From an uncultured Collinsella sp. (GTDB lineage Bacteria > Actinomycetota > Coriobacteriia > Coriobacteriales > Coriobacteriaceae): DNA of 60,983 bases. Every line of letters starts with the position of its first letter. The first letter of the stretch is position 1. The notes below the pieces were generated by a model, which saw nothing but the letters and a program-made list of their open reading frames with translations, was not told the origin of the DNA and ran no database searches. The stretch spans positions 1 through 60,983 of the forward strand of contig CATWVA010000010.1 in assembly GCA_958354105.1 (NCBI GenBank), in the 5' to 3' direction. Made by a program: the position numbers and the translations under genes. Below, one piece after another: positions 1 to 8,245 of the stretch.

Positions 1-1173
1 AATGAACTCCGAGACGACTTCTTCGGTCTCGCGGCTGGCGGTGCCGTTGCCGATGACGATGGTGTTGACGCCGTCCTTTTTGACGAGGCGGGCGAGCTCG
101 CGCTTGGTGCCGGCGACGTCGTGGCGCGGTTTGGTGGGGTAGACCACGCCGTGGTCGAGCAGCTTGCCGGTCTCGTCCATGACGGCGACCTTGCAGCCGG
201 TGCGGTAGCCCGGGTCGAGCGCGAGCACGCGGGCACCGTGCACGGGGCGTGCCGAGAGCAGGCCCTCGAGATTCTTGGCAAAGACGTTGATGGCCTCGGT
301 CTGGGCACGAACGGTGAGTTTGGCGCGGGCCTCGCGCTCCAGGGAGGGGGCCATAAGGCGCTTGTAGCCGTCGGCGATGGCGGCGTCGAAGACCGGGGCG
401 AAGACGCCCTGGCGTCGGGGCCAACGGCTACCGAGGCGTGCCGTGGCGGCGGCGCCGTCGACGTTGACGCGTACGCGGAGCTTGCCCTCGCGCTCGCCGC
501 GGTCGATGGCAAGGATGCGGTGGTTGGGGATCTTGTGCACGGGTTCGTCGTAGTTGTAGTAGGGCTCGTAGGGGGTCTTCTCGGCGGGGTCGGTGGCCTC
601 GACGACGATGTCGGCGGTGTTTTGCGTAAAGGTGCGCAGGTCGGCGACGTTCTCCGGGTCCTCGGCTACCGTCTCGGCCACGATGTCGGCGGCGCCGGCA
701 AGCGCCTTCTCGGGCGTGTCGAAGCCGGCCTCCTCGTTAACGTATGCCGCGGCGGTGTCGAGCGCGCTGCCCTTGGCGGATGCCTGCATGATGATCATGT
801 TGGCGAGTGGCTCCAGGCCTGCCTCGCGGGCCTTCTGCGCGCGGGTCATGCGCTTTTTGCGGTAGGGCTTGTAGAGGTCCTCGACACGCTGGAGCTGCGT
901 GGCCTCGCGGATCTGTGCCTCGAGCTCGGGCGTGAGCTTGCCTTGGGCGTCGATGAGCAGAATGACGTCCTCTTTACGCTGCTCAAGATTGCGCAGGTAG
1001 GACAGGCGCTCGTCGAGTGCGCGCAGGGCGACGTCGTCCATGCCGCCCGTGGCTTCCTTGCGGTAGCGCGAGATAAATGGGATGGTGTTGCCCTCGTCGA
1101 TGAGCTTGACGGCCGCCTCGACGTTGGCGGCCTTAAGGTTGAGCTCGCGGGCGAGCTGGGCGATAAGATCCAT
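1..1173 (-). CDS. tex: Tex-family RNA-binding transcription accessory protein, 3' part outside window
   Basis: The ATG at 1173 opens a frame that runs off the left edge, giving the first 391 residues of a protein that is usually 720-780 long. The N-terminus (MDLIAQLARELNLKAANVEA) and the segment FISRYRKEATGG are typical of the Tex helical N-terminal region. From about residue 335 the YqgF/RNase H-like domain begins (VLALDPGYRTGCKVAV), and the last visible residues include IVIGNGTASRETE, the conserved Tex signature. The HhH and S1 domains would lie beyond the edge. Tex proteins bind nucleic acid and affect transcription and transcript turnover in the cytoplasm. The upstream side faces an intergenic repeat (1255-1416), so the gene probably has its own promoter. 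Identity is firm; completeness cannot be judged. Confidence 0.93.
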   Translation of the reverse strand, partial: MDLIAQLARELNLKAANVEAAVKLIDEGNTIPFISRYRKEATGGMDDVALRALDERLSYLRNLEQRKEDVILLIDAQGKLTPELEAQIREATQLQRVEDLYKPYRKKRMTRAQKAREAGLEPLANMIIMQASAKGSALDTAAAYVNEEAGFDTPEKALAGAADIVAETVAEDPENVADLRTFTQNTADIVVEATDPAEKTPYEPYYNYDEPVHKIPNHRILAIDRGEREGKLRVRVNVDGAAATARLGSRWPRRQGVFAPVFDAAIADGYKRLMAPSLEREARAKLTVRAQTEAINVFAKNLEGLLSARPVHGARVLALDPGYRTGCKVAVMDETGKLLDHGVVYPTKPRHDVAGTKRELARLVKKDGVNTIVIGNGTASRETEEVVSEFI

Positions 1174-1254
1174 GGGACTCCTTGCGTTTAAGGTGCGTTT
1201 GCAGCACAGGGCTACCAAGGATACCACCCGCCCCAAAAGACTGTTTTGGGGCCG

Positions 1255-1416
1255 CGCCACGAAAGCGGCCTATCTACTACGTTTGAACCGTATGGGTCGA
1301 CCATCCCCCGGTTTTCCGAGAATACGCAAGCCGTCTACCTGCGGCTTTTATTTCGCGAAATTTGGCATGGTTAAGGGCGATCGGTTAAACGTAGTAGATA
1401 GGCGCGTTTCGTGGCG
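1255..1416. repeat. Long imperfect inverted repeat, copy 1 of an intergenic element family
   Basis: Two arms of about 50 bp (1255-1304 and 1367-1416) are near reverse complements. The best matched core is CCTATCTACTACGTTT at 1269-1284, mirrored at 1387-1402. The roughly 60-bp centre contains AAGCCGTCTACCTGCGGCTTTT. A second element at 10913-11067 shares this centre but has different arm sequences that still pair. It lies between tex and a convergent-side terminator and has no coding potential of note. Confidence 0.75.
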
Positions 1417-1476
1417 AACGAATCAAGCCGAGGTGCAAAATAGCCCCCGCCCCAGAAAAATCGTCGGCAAGGTAGC

Positions 1477-1512
1477 AAAATGCCCCGCGGGCAGGAGGCT
1501 GCTCGCGGGGCA
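1477..1512 (-). terminator. Rho-independent terminator of the Gfo/Idh gene
   Basis: Read on the minus strand, the hairpin TGCCCCGCG ... CGCGGGGCA (1504-1512 with 1481-1489) is followed by TTTT (1480-1477). It lies about 75 bp past the stop of the dehydrogenase gene at 1585. Confidence 0.75.
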
Positions 1513-1584
1513 AAGAAGAGGGACTTGTTGATGGCAGACCGAGGGACTCGGCATGGGGTTTCTGCCGCGGTCGCTCTCAAGGCA

Positions 1585-2625
1585 TTACAGCTCGACGAGC
1601 TGACCGGTCTCGGCGGCCTCCTTGATGGCGTTAAGCAGCGTGAGCGTCTTGACGTTGTCGGCGGGGGTCACGACGGGCTCGACCTCGCGGCGGACGACCT
1701 TCACAAAGTGCTTGAGCTGCATCTTGTGCGGCAGTGCCGGGTCGACAGCCGGAATCTCCATCTGCAGCGGCTTGTGCCAGTTGGAGGCGCCGTCGTAGGA
1801 GAATTGGTGCAGGCGGGGCAGCGACAGGGCACCCAAGGTTCCGCCGATAAAGTAGGCGTCGGCGTCGAAGGGGCGGTACTGCGGATCCTCGCGAGCGGTT
1901 GCCTCCCAGTTCCAAGGGCTGGCGGTGGCGTCGGAGATGGTCATGCTCGCAAGCGCGCCATCGGCAAAACGGACGTTGACCACGGCGGAGTCCTCGGTCT
2001 CAAAACCGCGGGCGGCGCTGGACTGCATACCCTGGACGGCAACGGGCTCGCCCAGCAGGTAACGGAGCAGGTCGACGTCGTGCACCAGGTTGACCAGAAT
2101 CGGGCCGGCACCCTTCTTGCGGCGCCACTCGACGTCGAAGTACTCGTCGTTCTTATAGATCATGTAGTGGAAGCTCGACACGGTGAGCTTGCCTAGCTCG
2201 CCGGACTCGATGATCTCCTTGGCCTTGTTGACGAAGGGGTTGTGGCGACGGTGCTGACCCACGAGCACGGGCACGCCGGCGGTCTCGGCTTCGGCGGCGA
2301 AGGCCTGGGCATCCTCGAGATCGTTGGAGATCGGCTTTTCGACCAGTGGCACGATGTTGCGCTTGATGGCTTCGCGGGCAACGCCCAGGTGCAGGTCGTT
2401 GGGGGTGGCGATGATGACGGCCTCGGGCTTGACCTCGTCCATCATCTGGGCGGGATCGGTGTAAAACGGCACGCCGGCGGCCTCGGCCGTGGCGCGGGCG
2501 CCCTCAAAGGCGTCGGCGATGGCGACGAGCTCGGCCTCGGGCTCCTCGGTGACAAAGCGGATGTGGTTGCGGCCCATGGCGCCGGCGCCGATGACGGCAA
2601 TGCGGACGGGATTGAGCTCAGACAT
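1585..2625 (-). CDS. Gfo/Idh/MocA-family NAD(P)-dependent oxidoreductase
   Basis: This 346-residue protein is of usual family length. An N-terminal Rossmann fold carries VIGAGAMGRNH (residues 11-21). The family motif EKPIS is at 96-100, with its Lys expected to act in catalysis, and the segment LVNLVHDVDLLRYLLG (about 177-192) holds the His/Asp pair of the substrate site. Family members oxidise sugar or cyclitol hydroxyls with NAD(P). The substrate cannot be fixed from sequence. The ATG at 2625 has a strong AAGGAGT site just upstream. Downstream in a co-directional cluster with an MFS carrier (2694-3950) and an SDR (4017-4898), it probably catalyses one step of the catabolism of a compound imported by that carrier. 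Confidence 0.9.
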   Translation of the reverse strand: MSELNPVRIAVIGAGAMGRNHIRFVTEEPEAELVAIADAFEGARATAEAAGVPFYTDPAQMMDEVKPEAVIIATPNDLHLGVAREAIKRNIVPLVEKPISNDLEDAQAFAAEAETAGVPVLVGQHRRHNPFVNKAKEIIESGELGKLTVSSFHYMIYKNDEYFDVEWRRKKGAGPILVNLVHDVDLLRYLLGEPVAVQGMQSSAARGFETEDSAVVNVRFADGALASMTISDATASPWNWEATAREDPQYRPFDADAYFIGGTLGALSLPRLHQFSYDGASNWHKPLQMEIPAVDPALPHKMQLKHFVKVVRREVEPVVTPADNVKTLTLLNAIKEAAETGQLVEL

Positions 2626-2653
2626 TTCGACTCCTTAATACTGGTGGCGGTGG

Positions 2654-2686
2654 AATGCGGCAAGGGGGCTGTCCCTTTGTCGCATC
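2654..2686. repeat. Short palindromic repeat of the GACAGTCCCTTTGT family
   Basis: The palindrome reads AATGCGGCAAGGGGGCTGTC continuing to CCCTTTGTCGCATC, with imperfect arms. Related copies are at 32548-32580 (perfect) and 39299-39326 (half-degenerate). It sits between the dehydrogenase and MFS genes and could act as a transcript-stabilising or terminating hairpin. Confidence 0.6.
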
Positions 2687-2693
2687 GGTAAAA

Positions 2694-3950
2694 CTAGGCG
2701 GACTTCTTCTTGCTGTCGGAGACCATCATGTAGATGGTGAGCACGACGGCAATGGCGGCAATCACGATGGCGCCGTAGAAGGACTGCTGGTAGGCGGCAC
2801 TGCCGGCCTCGGCGTGATACAGCACGGCAGTGATGGGCTGGCTGATCCAGGTGGAAGCGGCGTAGCCCAGGAACATGATGCCGTAGTTGACGCCGATGTT
2901 GCTGGTGCCAAAGGCGCCACCGGTGAGTGGCGGGTAGATGACGAGCAGGGCGCCAAAGCTAAAGCCGAGCAGGGCGAGCGCCACAAAGAACATGCTCTGC
3001 GTAAAGCTCATCGACATGATGACGAGGGCGACGATGGTGACGACAAGGCTGATGAGCAGCGACTTGTAGGCGCCGAGCTTGTCGATGATCTGGCCAAAGG
3101 ACAGACGGCCGACCAGGTTGGCGCAGGTGTTGACGGAGACCACCACGCCGCCGAGGGCGACAGCCGCGGCGCTCGTGGGGTCGGCGAAGAGCTGGACGGC
3201 GGCGATGGAGGCAACCTTGCCTACGAGCAGGGTACCCGCGGTGGCGGCAAAGGCGAAGGTGACGATGAGGACCCAGAAGCGCGGGGTCTTGACCATCTCG
3301 CCCGGGGTGAGGTCGCCGAAGGTGCCGGCGTGCGCGCCGCCCTTGGGGGCCTCGAAGCCCTCGGGCAGCCAGCCGGCCTCGGGGGCCTTCAGGAACAGGG
3401 CGGAGGCGGCGATCATCACAAAGAAGATGACGCCGAGTGCCTTAAGGGCGCCAAAGATGCCGAGGCTCGGGATGAGCAGCGAGGCGAGTACCGGGGACAG
3501 CACGGCGGGGCCGGCGGTCGAAGCGGCCAGGGTGATGCCGGAGGCGAGGCCCTTCTTGTCGATGAACCACTTTTGGCCCGTGGTGAGCGCGGGGTTGTAG
3601 CCCAGGCCGTTGCCGATGGCGGCGACGAGCGAGAACCACAGGTAGAACTGCCACGGCTCGGTGACGGTGCCGGACATGAACCAGCCCACGCCGTAGCACA
3701 CGGCGGCGGCGATCACGACGTTGCGGGGGCCGATCTTATCGGAGATGCGGCCGGCGAAGATGCCCGTCACGGCCATGATGGTCTGAAAGACGGGGAAAGC
3801 CCAGGTAAGGGCGCTGGACCACTCGGGGTAGACGGCGAGCAGATTCTTGCTCACGACGGAATACAGTGCGATGGAGCTGATGAAGAACATGGTGACGCAC
3901 GCGGCGGAAAGCACGACGGCGCGACCCTTGTTGGAGTTGGTGGAAGCCAT
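2694..3950 (-). CDS. MFS transporter, OFA (oxalate/formate antiporter-like) family
   Basis: This 418-residue, strongly hydrophobic protein has about 12 membrane segments in two halves. The loop between TM2 and TM3 contains GRISDKIGPRNVV (about residues 62-74), the MFS motif A. The N-terminal layout (short cytoplasmic start, ALYSVVSKNL then WAFPVFQTIM) fits the OFA subgroup of small organic anion carriers. The second half repeats motif A as LSFGQIIDKLGAYKS. A charged tail SDSKKKSA ends the protein. It lies between the Gfo/Idh and SDR genes on the same strand, so it most likely imports the substrate (or exports a product) of that pathway. The substrate is not determinable. Confidence 0.85.
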   Translation of the reverse strand: MASTNSNKGRAVVLSAACVTMFFISSIALYSVVSKNLLAVYPEWSSALTWAFPVFQTIMAVTGIFAGRISDKIGPRNVVIAAAVCYGVGWFMSGTVTEPWQFYLWFSLVAAIGNGLGYNPALTTGQKWFIDKKGLASGITLAASTAGPAVLSPVLASLLIPSLGIFGALKALGVIFFVMIAASALFLKAPEAGWLPEGFEAPKGGAHAGTFGDLTPGEMVKTPRFWVLIVTFAFAATAGTLLVGKVASIAAVQLFADPTSAAAVALGGVVVSVNTCANLVGRLSFGQIIDKLGAYKSLLISLVVTIVALVIMSMSFTQSMFFVALALLGFSFGALLVIYPPLTGGAFGTSNIGVNYGIMFLGYAASTWISQPITAVLYHAEAGSAAYQQSFYGAIVIAAIAVVLTIYMMVSDSKKKSA

Positions 3951-4016
3951 TGGACTCTTTCTAATCGATACGGGGGAGGAGCGGTCGTGTCCGCGGAGCC
4001 TCCCTGTCGGGTTGGT

Positions 4017-4898
4017 TTACTGGTCGGTCGGCTTGGCGACGCCGGACTCATCGGACCAGAGCTCGACACCCTTGTTCTTAAGGTAGTTGTCGGCATAGGC
4101 GCGACGGCCGCCGGGCTTGGCGGTGAGGTCGCCCATCATATTGGAGAAGCCGCCGTCGACCTTGATGGCGTCGCCGGTGGTAAAGTCCGAGCGCCTGGAC
4201 GCCAGGAACATGACGGCGTTGGCGATATCGCTGACCTCGCCGATGCGGCGCGTGGCGATGAGGCGGCTGCGGCTCTTTTCGACCTCGGGGTCAGCGTAAA
4301 AGCTCGCCGACATGGGGGTCTTGACAAAGCAGGGCTCGACGCAGTTGGAGCGCACGCCGTAGGGGCCCCACTCGGCGGCCAGCATCTTGGACATCATGTT
4401 GACGCCCGCCTTGGTGGAGCTGTACACGCCCGAGAACGTCTCGGGGGAGTGGCTGGCGACGGTCGAGATGTGCACCAGGCGGCCTTGGCCGGCCTTGATC
4501 ATCTCGCGACCAAAGCGCTGCGAGGTGATGAAGTAGCCGGTGAGGTTGACGTTGAGTACCTGCTCCCAGTCGCTCAGCGGCAGGTCCTCCATAGCGGCGA
4601 AGCGCAGGATGCCGGCGGTGTTGACAAGGACGTCGACGCGCCCGAAGTCGGCGATGGTGGCATCGACGGCGGCCTGAACCTCGGCCTCGTCGGTGGCGTT
4701 CATCTTGTAGCCCTCGGCGTGGATGCCAAACTCGGCGGCGAGGTCGGCGGCTGCGGCCTTGACCTTCTCCTCGTCCAGGTCGAGCAGGACGACGTTGGCG
4801 CCGTTGCGGGCGAACTCGCGGCAGATCTCGACGCCCATGCCGCCGAGCGCGCCGGTCACAGCGCAGACATCGCCCTCGAGCTTAAGCCAGTTGCTCAT
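4017..4898 (-). CDS. SDR-family oxidoreductase
   Basis: This 293-residue short-chain dehydrogenase has its cofactor motif TGALGGMG at 15-22 and an acidic LLDLDEEK at the end of beta-2, which suggests NAD(H) preference. The NAG motif appears as the variant VNTAGIL. The catalytic Ser lies near 145-149, and Y159-x3-K163 is in VYSSTKAG. The tail after the core (about 265-293) is longer than in most SDRs and charged. It is the first gene of the minus-strand cluster with the MFS and Gfo/Idh genes. A divergent LysR-type regulator starts 233 bp away, so it is probably controlled by that regulator. The substrate is unknown; a polyol or sugar acid is a reasonable guess. Confidence 0.88.
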   Translation of the reverse strand: MSNWLKLEGDVCAVTGALGGMGVEICREFARNGANVVLLDLDEEKVKAAAADLAAEFGIHAEGYKMNATDEAEVQAAVDATIADFGRVDVLVNTAGILRFAAMEDLPLSDWEQVLNVNLTGYFITSQRFGREMIKAGQGRLVHISTVASHSPETFSGVYSSTKAGVNMMSKMLAAEWGPYGVRSNCVEPCFVKTPMSASFYADPEVEKSRSRLIATRRIGEVSDIANAVMFLASRRSDFTTGDAIKVDGGFSNMMGDLTAKPGGRRAYADNYLKNKGVELWSDESGVAKPTDQ

Positions 4899-4971
4899 AG
4901 AAACTTCCCTTCTTGTACCTCCCTGTGGGCCGCTCCCATTACTCGACCCACGTGGTTTTCGCTGGTTATCG

Positions 4972-5003
4972 TATGCTTTGAATTTGCGCAGGTGAATTGC
5001 ATA
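4972..5003. promoter_or_regulatory. Possible LysR operator between the SDR gene and the regulator
   Basis: An interrupted dyad TATGC ... GCATA, with inner AATT ... AATT, lies in the divergent 233-bp gap, which is more AT-rich than the flanks. LysR proteins usually bind such dyads between the regulator and its target. The arms are short, so this is tentative. Confidence 0.3.
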
Positions 5004-5131
5004 TTTGTTAGAATGGCGTTAACTACAGGTTTACACTGTGCATTGAGGTTCGTTCTCAATTGAGCGCGTGACCTGCGAAAATGACCCCCTGCGGTGCTGT
5101 GCGCCCGCGCGTGCGAAAACGGGAGACTGAC

Positions 5132-6010
5132 GTGTACGATCGACGACTCGAGGCCATAACGGCCGCCGCGGAGCTGGGAAGCTTCTCGCGCGCAGCGGCA
5201 AAACTGCGCGTGTCGACCCCGGCACTCGTCAAGCAGGTGTCGGGATTCGAGGCCGAGTTTGGCATCACGTTGTTCGAGCGCTCACATTCGGGCGTCAAAG
5301 TGACGCCGGCGGGTGCTCTGCTGGTGGACGACGCACGCTCGATCATGCGCCAGTCCGAGGACGCGTTGCGCCGCGCCCGACGCGCTGCGGGCGATGGCGG
5401 CGCCGTGCGCCTGGGCGTGTCGATGATGTGCCCGGGACGCCAGACGCTGTCGATGTGGACGGACGTGCACGAATTGGAACCGTCGTTGCGCTTTGAGATT
5501 GTGCCGGTGAGCGATCTCTATGACGAGCACGAATCCGTCATGCGCAGCCTGGGTCGCGAGGTGGATGTGGTGCAGTCGAGTTTTTCGACTCCGCGTTGGG
5601 GCGACGCCTGCCAAAAGCTCCGCATCGTCAACGTGCCGTTTTATATTGATGTGCCCCGCACAAGCCGACTCGCGCGCAAGACGCGCATCACGGTCGCCGA
5701 CTTGGAGGGCATGCGTCTACGCGTACTACGCCACGGCAACGACGCCATGGACAGCCTGCGTATCGATCTTTTGGCCGACGGCGGCGTGGACGTGATCGAC
5801 GTGGACAGCTTTGACTTTGCGCTCTTTAACGATGCGGAGGAAAAGGGCGACGCGGTGCTCACCTGCGGAGCGTGGTCGGGCGTGCACCCGGCCTTTGTGG
5901 GCGTGCCGTTCCTATGCGGCCGCGAGGTGCCAGTCTTCTTGCACTACCCGCTCGAGCCCACCCTCCAAGTGCAAAAATTCGTCAACGCCATGGCCCAGCT
6001 TCTCACCTAG
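5132..6010 (+). CDS. LysR-family transcriptional regulator
   Basis: I place the start at the GTG at 5132. It has GGGAGA upstream and yields a standard LysR beginning (YDRRLEAITAAAELGSFSRA); an upstream ATG at 5081 would add 17 atypical Arg-rich residues. The protein is about 292 residues. The winged helix-turn-helix spans about 5-60 (SFSRAAAKLRVSTPALVKQV), followed by a linker helix and a periplasmic-binding-like effector domain to the end. It is transcribed divergently from the SDR-MFS-dehydrogenase cluster, which is the usual arrangement for a LysR activator and its catabolic targets. The effector is not predictable. The stop is followed by a large inverted repeat (6044-6125). Confidence 0.88.
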   Translation: MYDRRLEAITAAAELGSFSRAAAKLRVSTPALVKQVSGFEAEFGITLFERSHSGVKVTPAGALLVDDARSIMRQSEDALRRARRAAGDGGAVRLGVSMMCPGRQTLSMWTDVHELEPSLRFEIVPVSDLYDEHESVMRSLGREVDVVQSSFSTPRWGDACQKLRIVNVPFYIDVPRTSRLARKTRITVADLEGMRLRVLRHGNDAMDSLRIDLLADGGVDVIDVDSFDFALFNDAEEKGDAVLTCGAWSGVHPAFVGVPFLCGREVPVFLHYPLEPTLQVQKFVNAMAQLLT

Positions 6011-6043
6011 CTCACCTGGGACGGGGCTCTTTTAGTTACTTCG

Positions 6044-6125
6044 AGGATGATTTTTCTGGGACGGGGATTAAATAATCATTGTGTACCGAATGATTATTTA
6101 ATCCCCGTCCCAGAAAAATCATCCT
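6044..6125. repeat. Perfect 37-bp inverted repeat with 8-nt loop
   Basis: The arms 6044-6080 and 6089-6125 are exact reverse complements (beginning AGGATGATTTTTCTGGGACG), separated by GTGTACCG. It lies in the convergent gap between the LysR gene and the ABC exporter operon. A half-copy of the GGGACGGGG segment occurs just before it at 6018-6026. Confidence 0.85.
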
Positions 6126-6132
6126 TACAAAA

Positions 6133-6162
6133 CGAGGCCCTGGCCAAATGGCCAGGGCCTCG
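6133..6162. terminator. Bidirectional terminator hairpin between convergent genes
   Basis: CGAGGCCCTGGCC (6133-6145) and GGCCAGGGCCTCG (6150-6162) form a 13-bp perfect stem with an AAAT loop. On the minus strand it is followed by TTTTG, and on the plus strand by CAAACTTTTATT. It can end both the LysR transcript and the ABC operon transcript. Confidence 0.7.
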
Positions 6163-6204
6163 CAAACTTTTATTCCGTTCTAAACGACGGGCTGATTGCG
6201 CGCA

Positions 6205-6310
6205 GGAGGACCCCCAGGCGGGCCGGGGTGTAACCTCCGCGCGCAGTTTTGCAGCGAAGCGAGAATGTTTGAGCACGGAGGTTACACCCCGGCCCGCCTG
6301 GGGGTCCTCC
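6205..6310. repeat. Perfect 35-bp inverted repeat
   Basis: The arms 6205-6239 and 6276-6310 are exact reverse complements, beginning GGAGGACCCCCAGGCGGGCC, around a 36-nt centre. It starts 16 bp past the end of the ABC gene at 6326, so it would fold at the 3' end of that mRNA. Confidence 0.85.
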
Positions 6311-6325
6311 GTGAAACAAACCTAC

Positions 6326-8245
6326 CTACTCGAGCTCAAACGCACCCGTGTACAGCTGGTAATAGTACCCGCGCTTGGCAATCAGCTCGTCGTGGTTGCC
6401 GCGCTCGATGATGCGACCGTGGTCCAGGCAGATGATCGCGTCGGAGTTGCGCACGGTGGACAGGCGATGCGCGATGACAAACGTCGTGCGGCCCTCCATG
6501 AGCTTGTCCATGCCTGCCTGCACGATGGCCTCGGTGCGGGTGTCGATGCTCGACGTGGCCTCGTCCAGAATCATCGCCGGCGGATCGGCGACGGCGGCGC
6601 GTGCGATCGAAATCAGCTGGCGCTGGCCCTGCGAAAGCTGGGCACCGTTACCGGTGAGCATGGTGTCGTAGCCGTCGGGCAGGCGGGTGATAAAGTCGTC
6701 GGCGCCCGCGAGCTTGGCCGCCGCGATGCACTCCTCGTCGGTAGCGTCCAGGTTGCCGTAGCGGATGTTATCCATCACGGTGCCGGTGAACAGATTCACG
6801 TCCTGCAGCACCACGCCGAGCGAGCGACGCAGGTCGGACTTACGAATCTTATTGACGTTGATGCCGTCGTAGCGGATCTTGCCGTCGGCGATGTCGTAGA
6901 AGCGGTTGATGAGGTTGGTGATGGTCGTCTTACCGGCACCGGTGGCGCCGACAAACGCGACCTTCTGGCCCGGCTTGGCAAACACGGACACGCCGTGCAG
7001 CACCTCGTGGTCGGGCGTATAGCCAAAGTCCACGTTGTCCATGACCAGGTCGCCACGCAGCGGCACGTACTCGATCTCGCCCGTTGCACGGTGCGGATGT
7101 TTCCAGGCCCACATGCCGGTGCGGTGGTCGGCCTCCTCGAGCTGCCAGGTGTCGGGATTCACCTGTGCGTTGACGAGCGTCACGTAGCCCTCGTCGGCCT
7201 CGGGCTCCTCGTCGAGCAGCTCAAAGATACGGTCGGCTCCGGCAAGGCCCATGACCACGGCGTTGATCTGCTGCGAGATCTGGCCGATCTGGCCGCAGAA
7301 CTGCTTGGTCATGTTGAGGAACGGCACCACGACGGCGATGGAGAGCGCCATGCCCGAGAGGCTCAGGTTGGGCACGCCCAGCGCCAGGAAGATGCCGCCG
7401 GTCAGCGCGACCAGCACGTAGAGCAAGTCGCCCAGGTTCCCGAGGATCGGCATGAGGATGTTGGCGTACATGTTGGCCTTCTGCGAGACCTCGAAGAGCT
7501 TCTCGTTGCGCTCGTCAAAATCGGCCTCGGCGGCGGACTCGTGACAGAACGCCTTGACGACTTTCTGGCCGTTCATGACTTCTTCGATATGGCCCTCGAC
7601 CACGCCGAGCTCGGTCTGCTGCGCGATAAAGAAGCGCGCGGAGTTGGAGCCGAGCAGCTTGGTCATAAAGGTCATAAAGGCGACGCCGGCAATGATGACC
7701 AGGCACATCCACACGCTGTAATACAGCATGATGAAGAACACGGTGACGATGACGATGATCGTCATGAGCAGGTTGGGCAGCGACTGGCTGATCATCTGAC
7801 GCAGCGTGTCGATGTCGTTGGTGTAGTGGCTCATGATGTCGCCGCGCTGGTGCGTGTCGAAGTAGCGAATCGGCAGGTCCTGCATGCGGTTGAACATCTT
7901 TTCGCGCAGCTTCTCGAGCGAGCCCTGCGTGATGACGGCCATGGCGCGGTTCCAGAAGAGCGAGGAGGCGACGCCCACGGCGTAGATGCAGCCGAGGGTG
8001 GTCACGAGCTTCAGAATCTTGGGCTGCGCGGCCGTCCAGTCGCCCGACTGCCACGATTCGCTAATGACCTGCAGCGCGCTCTGGAGAAACGTCGCGCCGA
8101 TGGAGTTGATGATGGCGCAGAGCACAACGCCGGCGACGACGAGGGGCAAAAGCACCGGGTAGAAGCCAAAGAGCATCTTGATCAGGCGCGTCATAGTGCC
8201 GCCCTTGCGGTTGCGCGCGCGCTCGGCGGTAGCTGCCTTACTCAT
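6326..8245 (-). CDS. ABC exporter subunit, canonical half of a heterodimer
   Basis: I start it at the ATG at 8245 (MSKAATAERARN), preceded by GGAGG and overlapping the end of the upstream ABC gene by 8 bp. An upstream ATG would give an Arg/Pro-rich leader that looks like frame noise. The protein is about 639 residues: an N-terminal domain of six membrane segments, then a nucleotide-binding domain with Walker A GATGAGKTT, signature LSQGQRQ, Walker B AMILDEATS and an intact H-loop IAHRLSTV. Between membrane and ATPase domains there is an insert of about 50 residues (EEADHRTGMWAWKHPH region). The partner 8238-10061 has the degenerate site, as in BmrCD/TM287-288-like exporters of drugs, peptides or lipids. 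Confidence 0.92.
   Translation of the reverse strand: MSKAATAERARNRKGGTMTRLIKMLFGFYPVLLPLVVAGVVLCAIINSIGATFLQSALQVISESWQSGDWTAAQPKILKLVTTLGCIYAVGVASSLFWNRAMAVITQGSLEKLREKMFNRMQDLPIRYFDTHQRGDIMSHYTNDIDTLRQMISQSLPNLLMTIIVIVTVFFIMLYYSVWMCLVIIAGVAFMTFMTKLLGSNSARFFIAQQTELGVVEGHIEEVMNGQKVVKAFCHESAAEADFDERNEKLFEVSQKANMYANILMPILGNLGDLLYVLVALTGGIFLALGVPNLSLSGMALSIAVVVPFLNMTKQFCGQIGQISQQINAVVMGLAGADRIFELLDEEPEADEGYVTLVNAQVNPDTWQLEEADHRTGMWAWKHPHRATGEIEYVPLRGDLVMDNVDFGYTPDHEVLHGVSVFAKPGQKVAFVGATGAGKTTITNLINRFYDIADGKIRYDGINVNKIRKSDLRRSLGVVLQDVNLFTGTVMDNIRYGNLDATDEECIAAAKLAGADDFITRLPDGYDTMLTGNGAQLSQGQRQLISIARAAVADPPAMILDEATSSIDTRTEAIVQAGMDKLMEGRTTFVIAHRLSTVRNSDAIICLDHGRIIERGNHDELIAKRGYYYQLYTGAFELE

Noticed and set aside
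2655..5063. Very long open frame (about 800 codons) on the plus strand opposite the MFS and SDR genes
   Set aside because: Its translation is a Gly/Asp/His-rich mix with no domain, and it exists because high-GC codon bias removes stops on the opposite strand. The genes beneath have clear families and ribosome sites. Similar antisense frames at 6047-8356, 8178-10130, 49305-50783 and 51538-53574 were rejected for the same reason.
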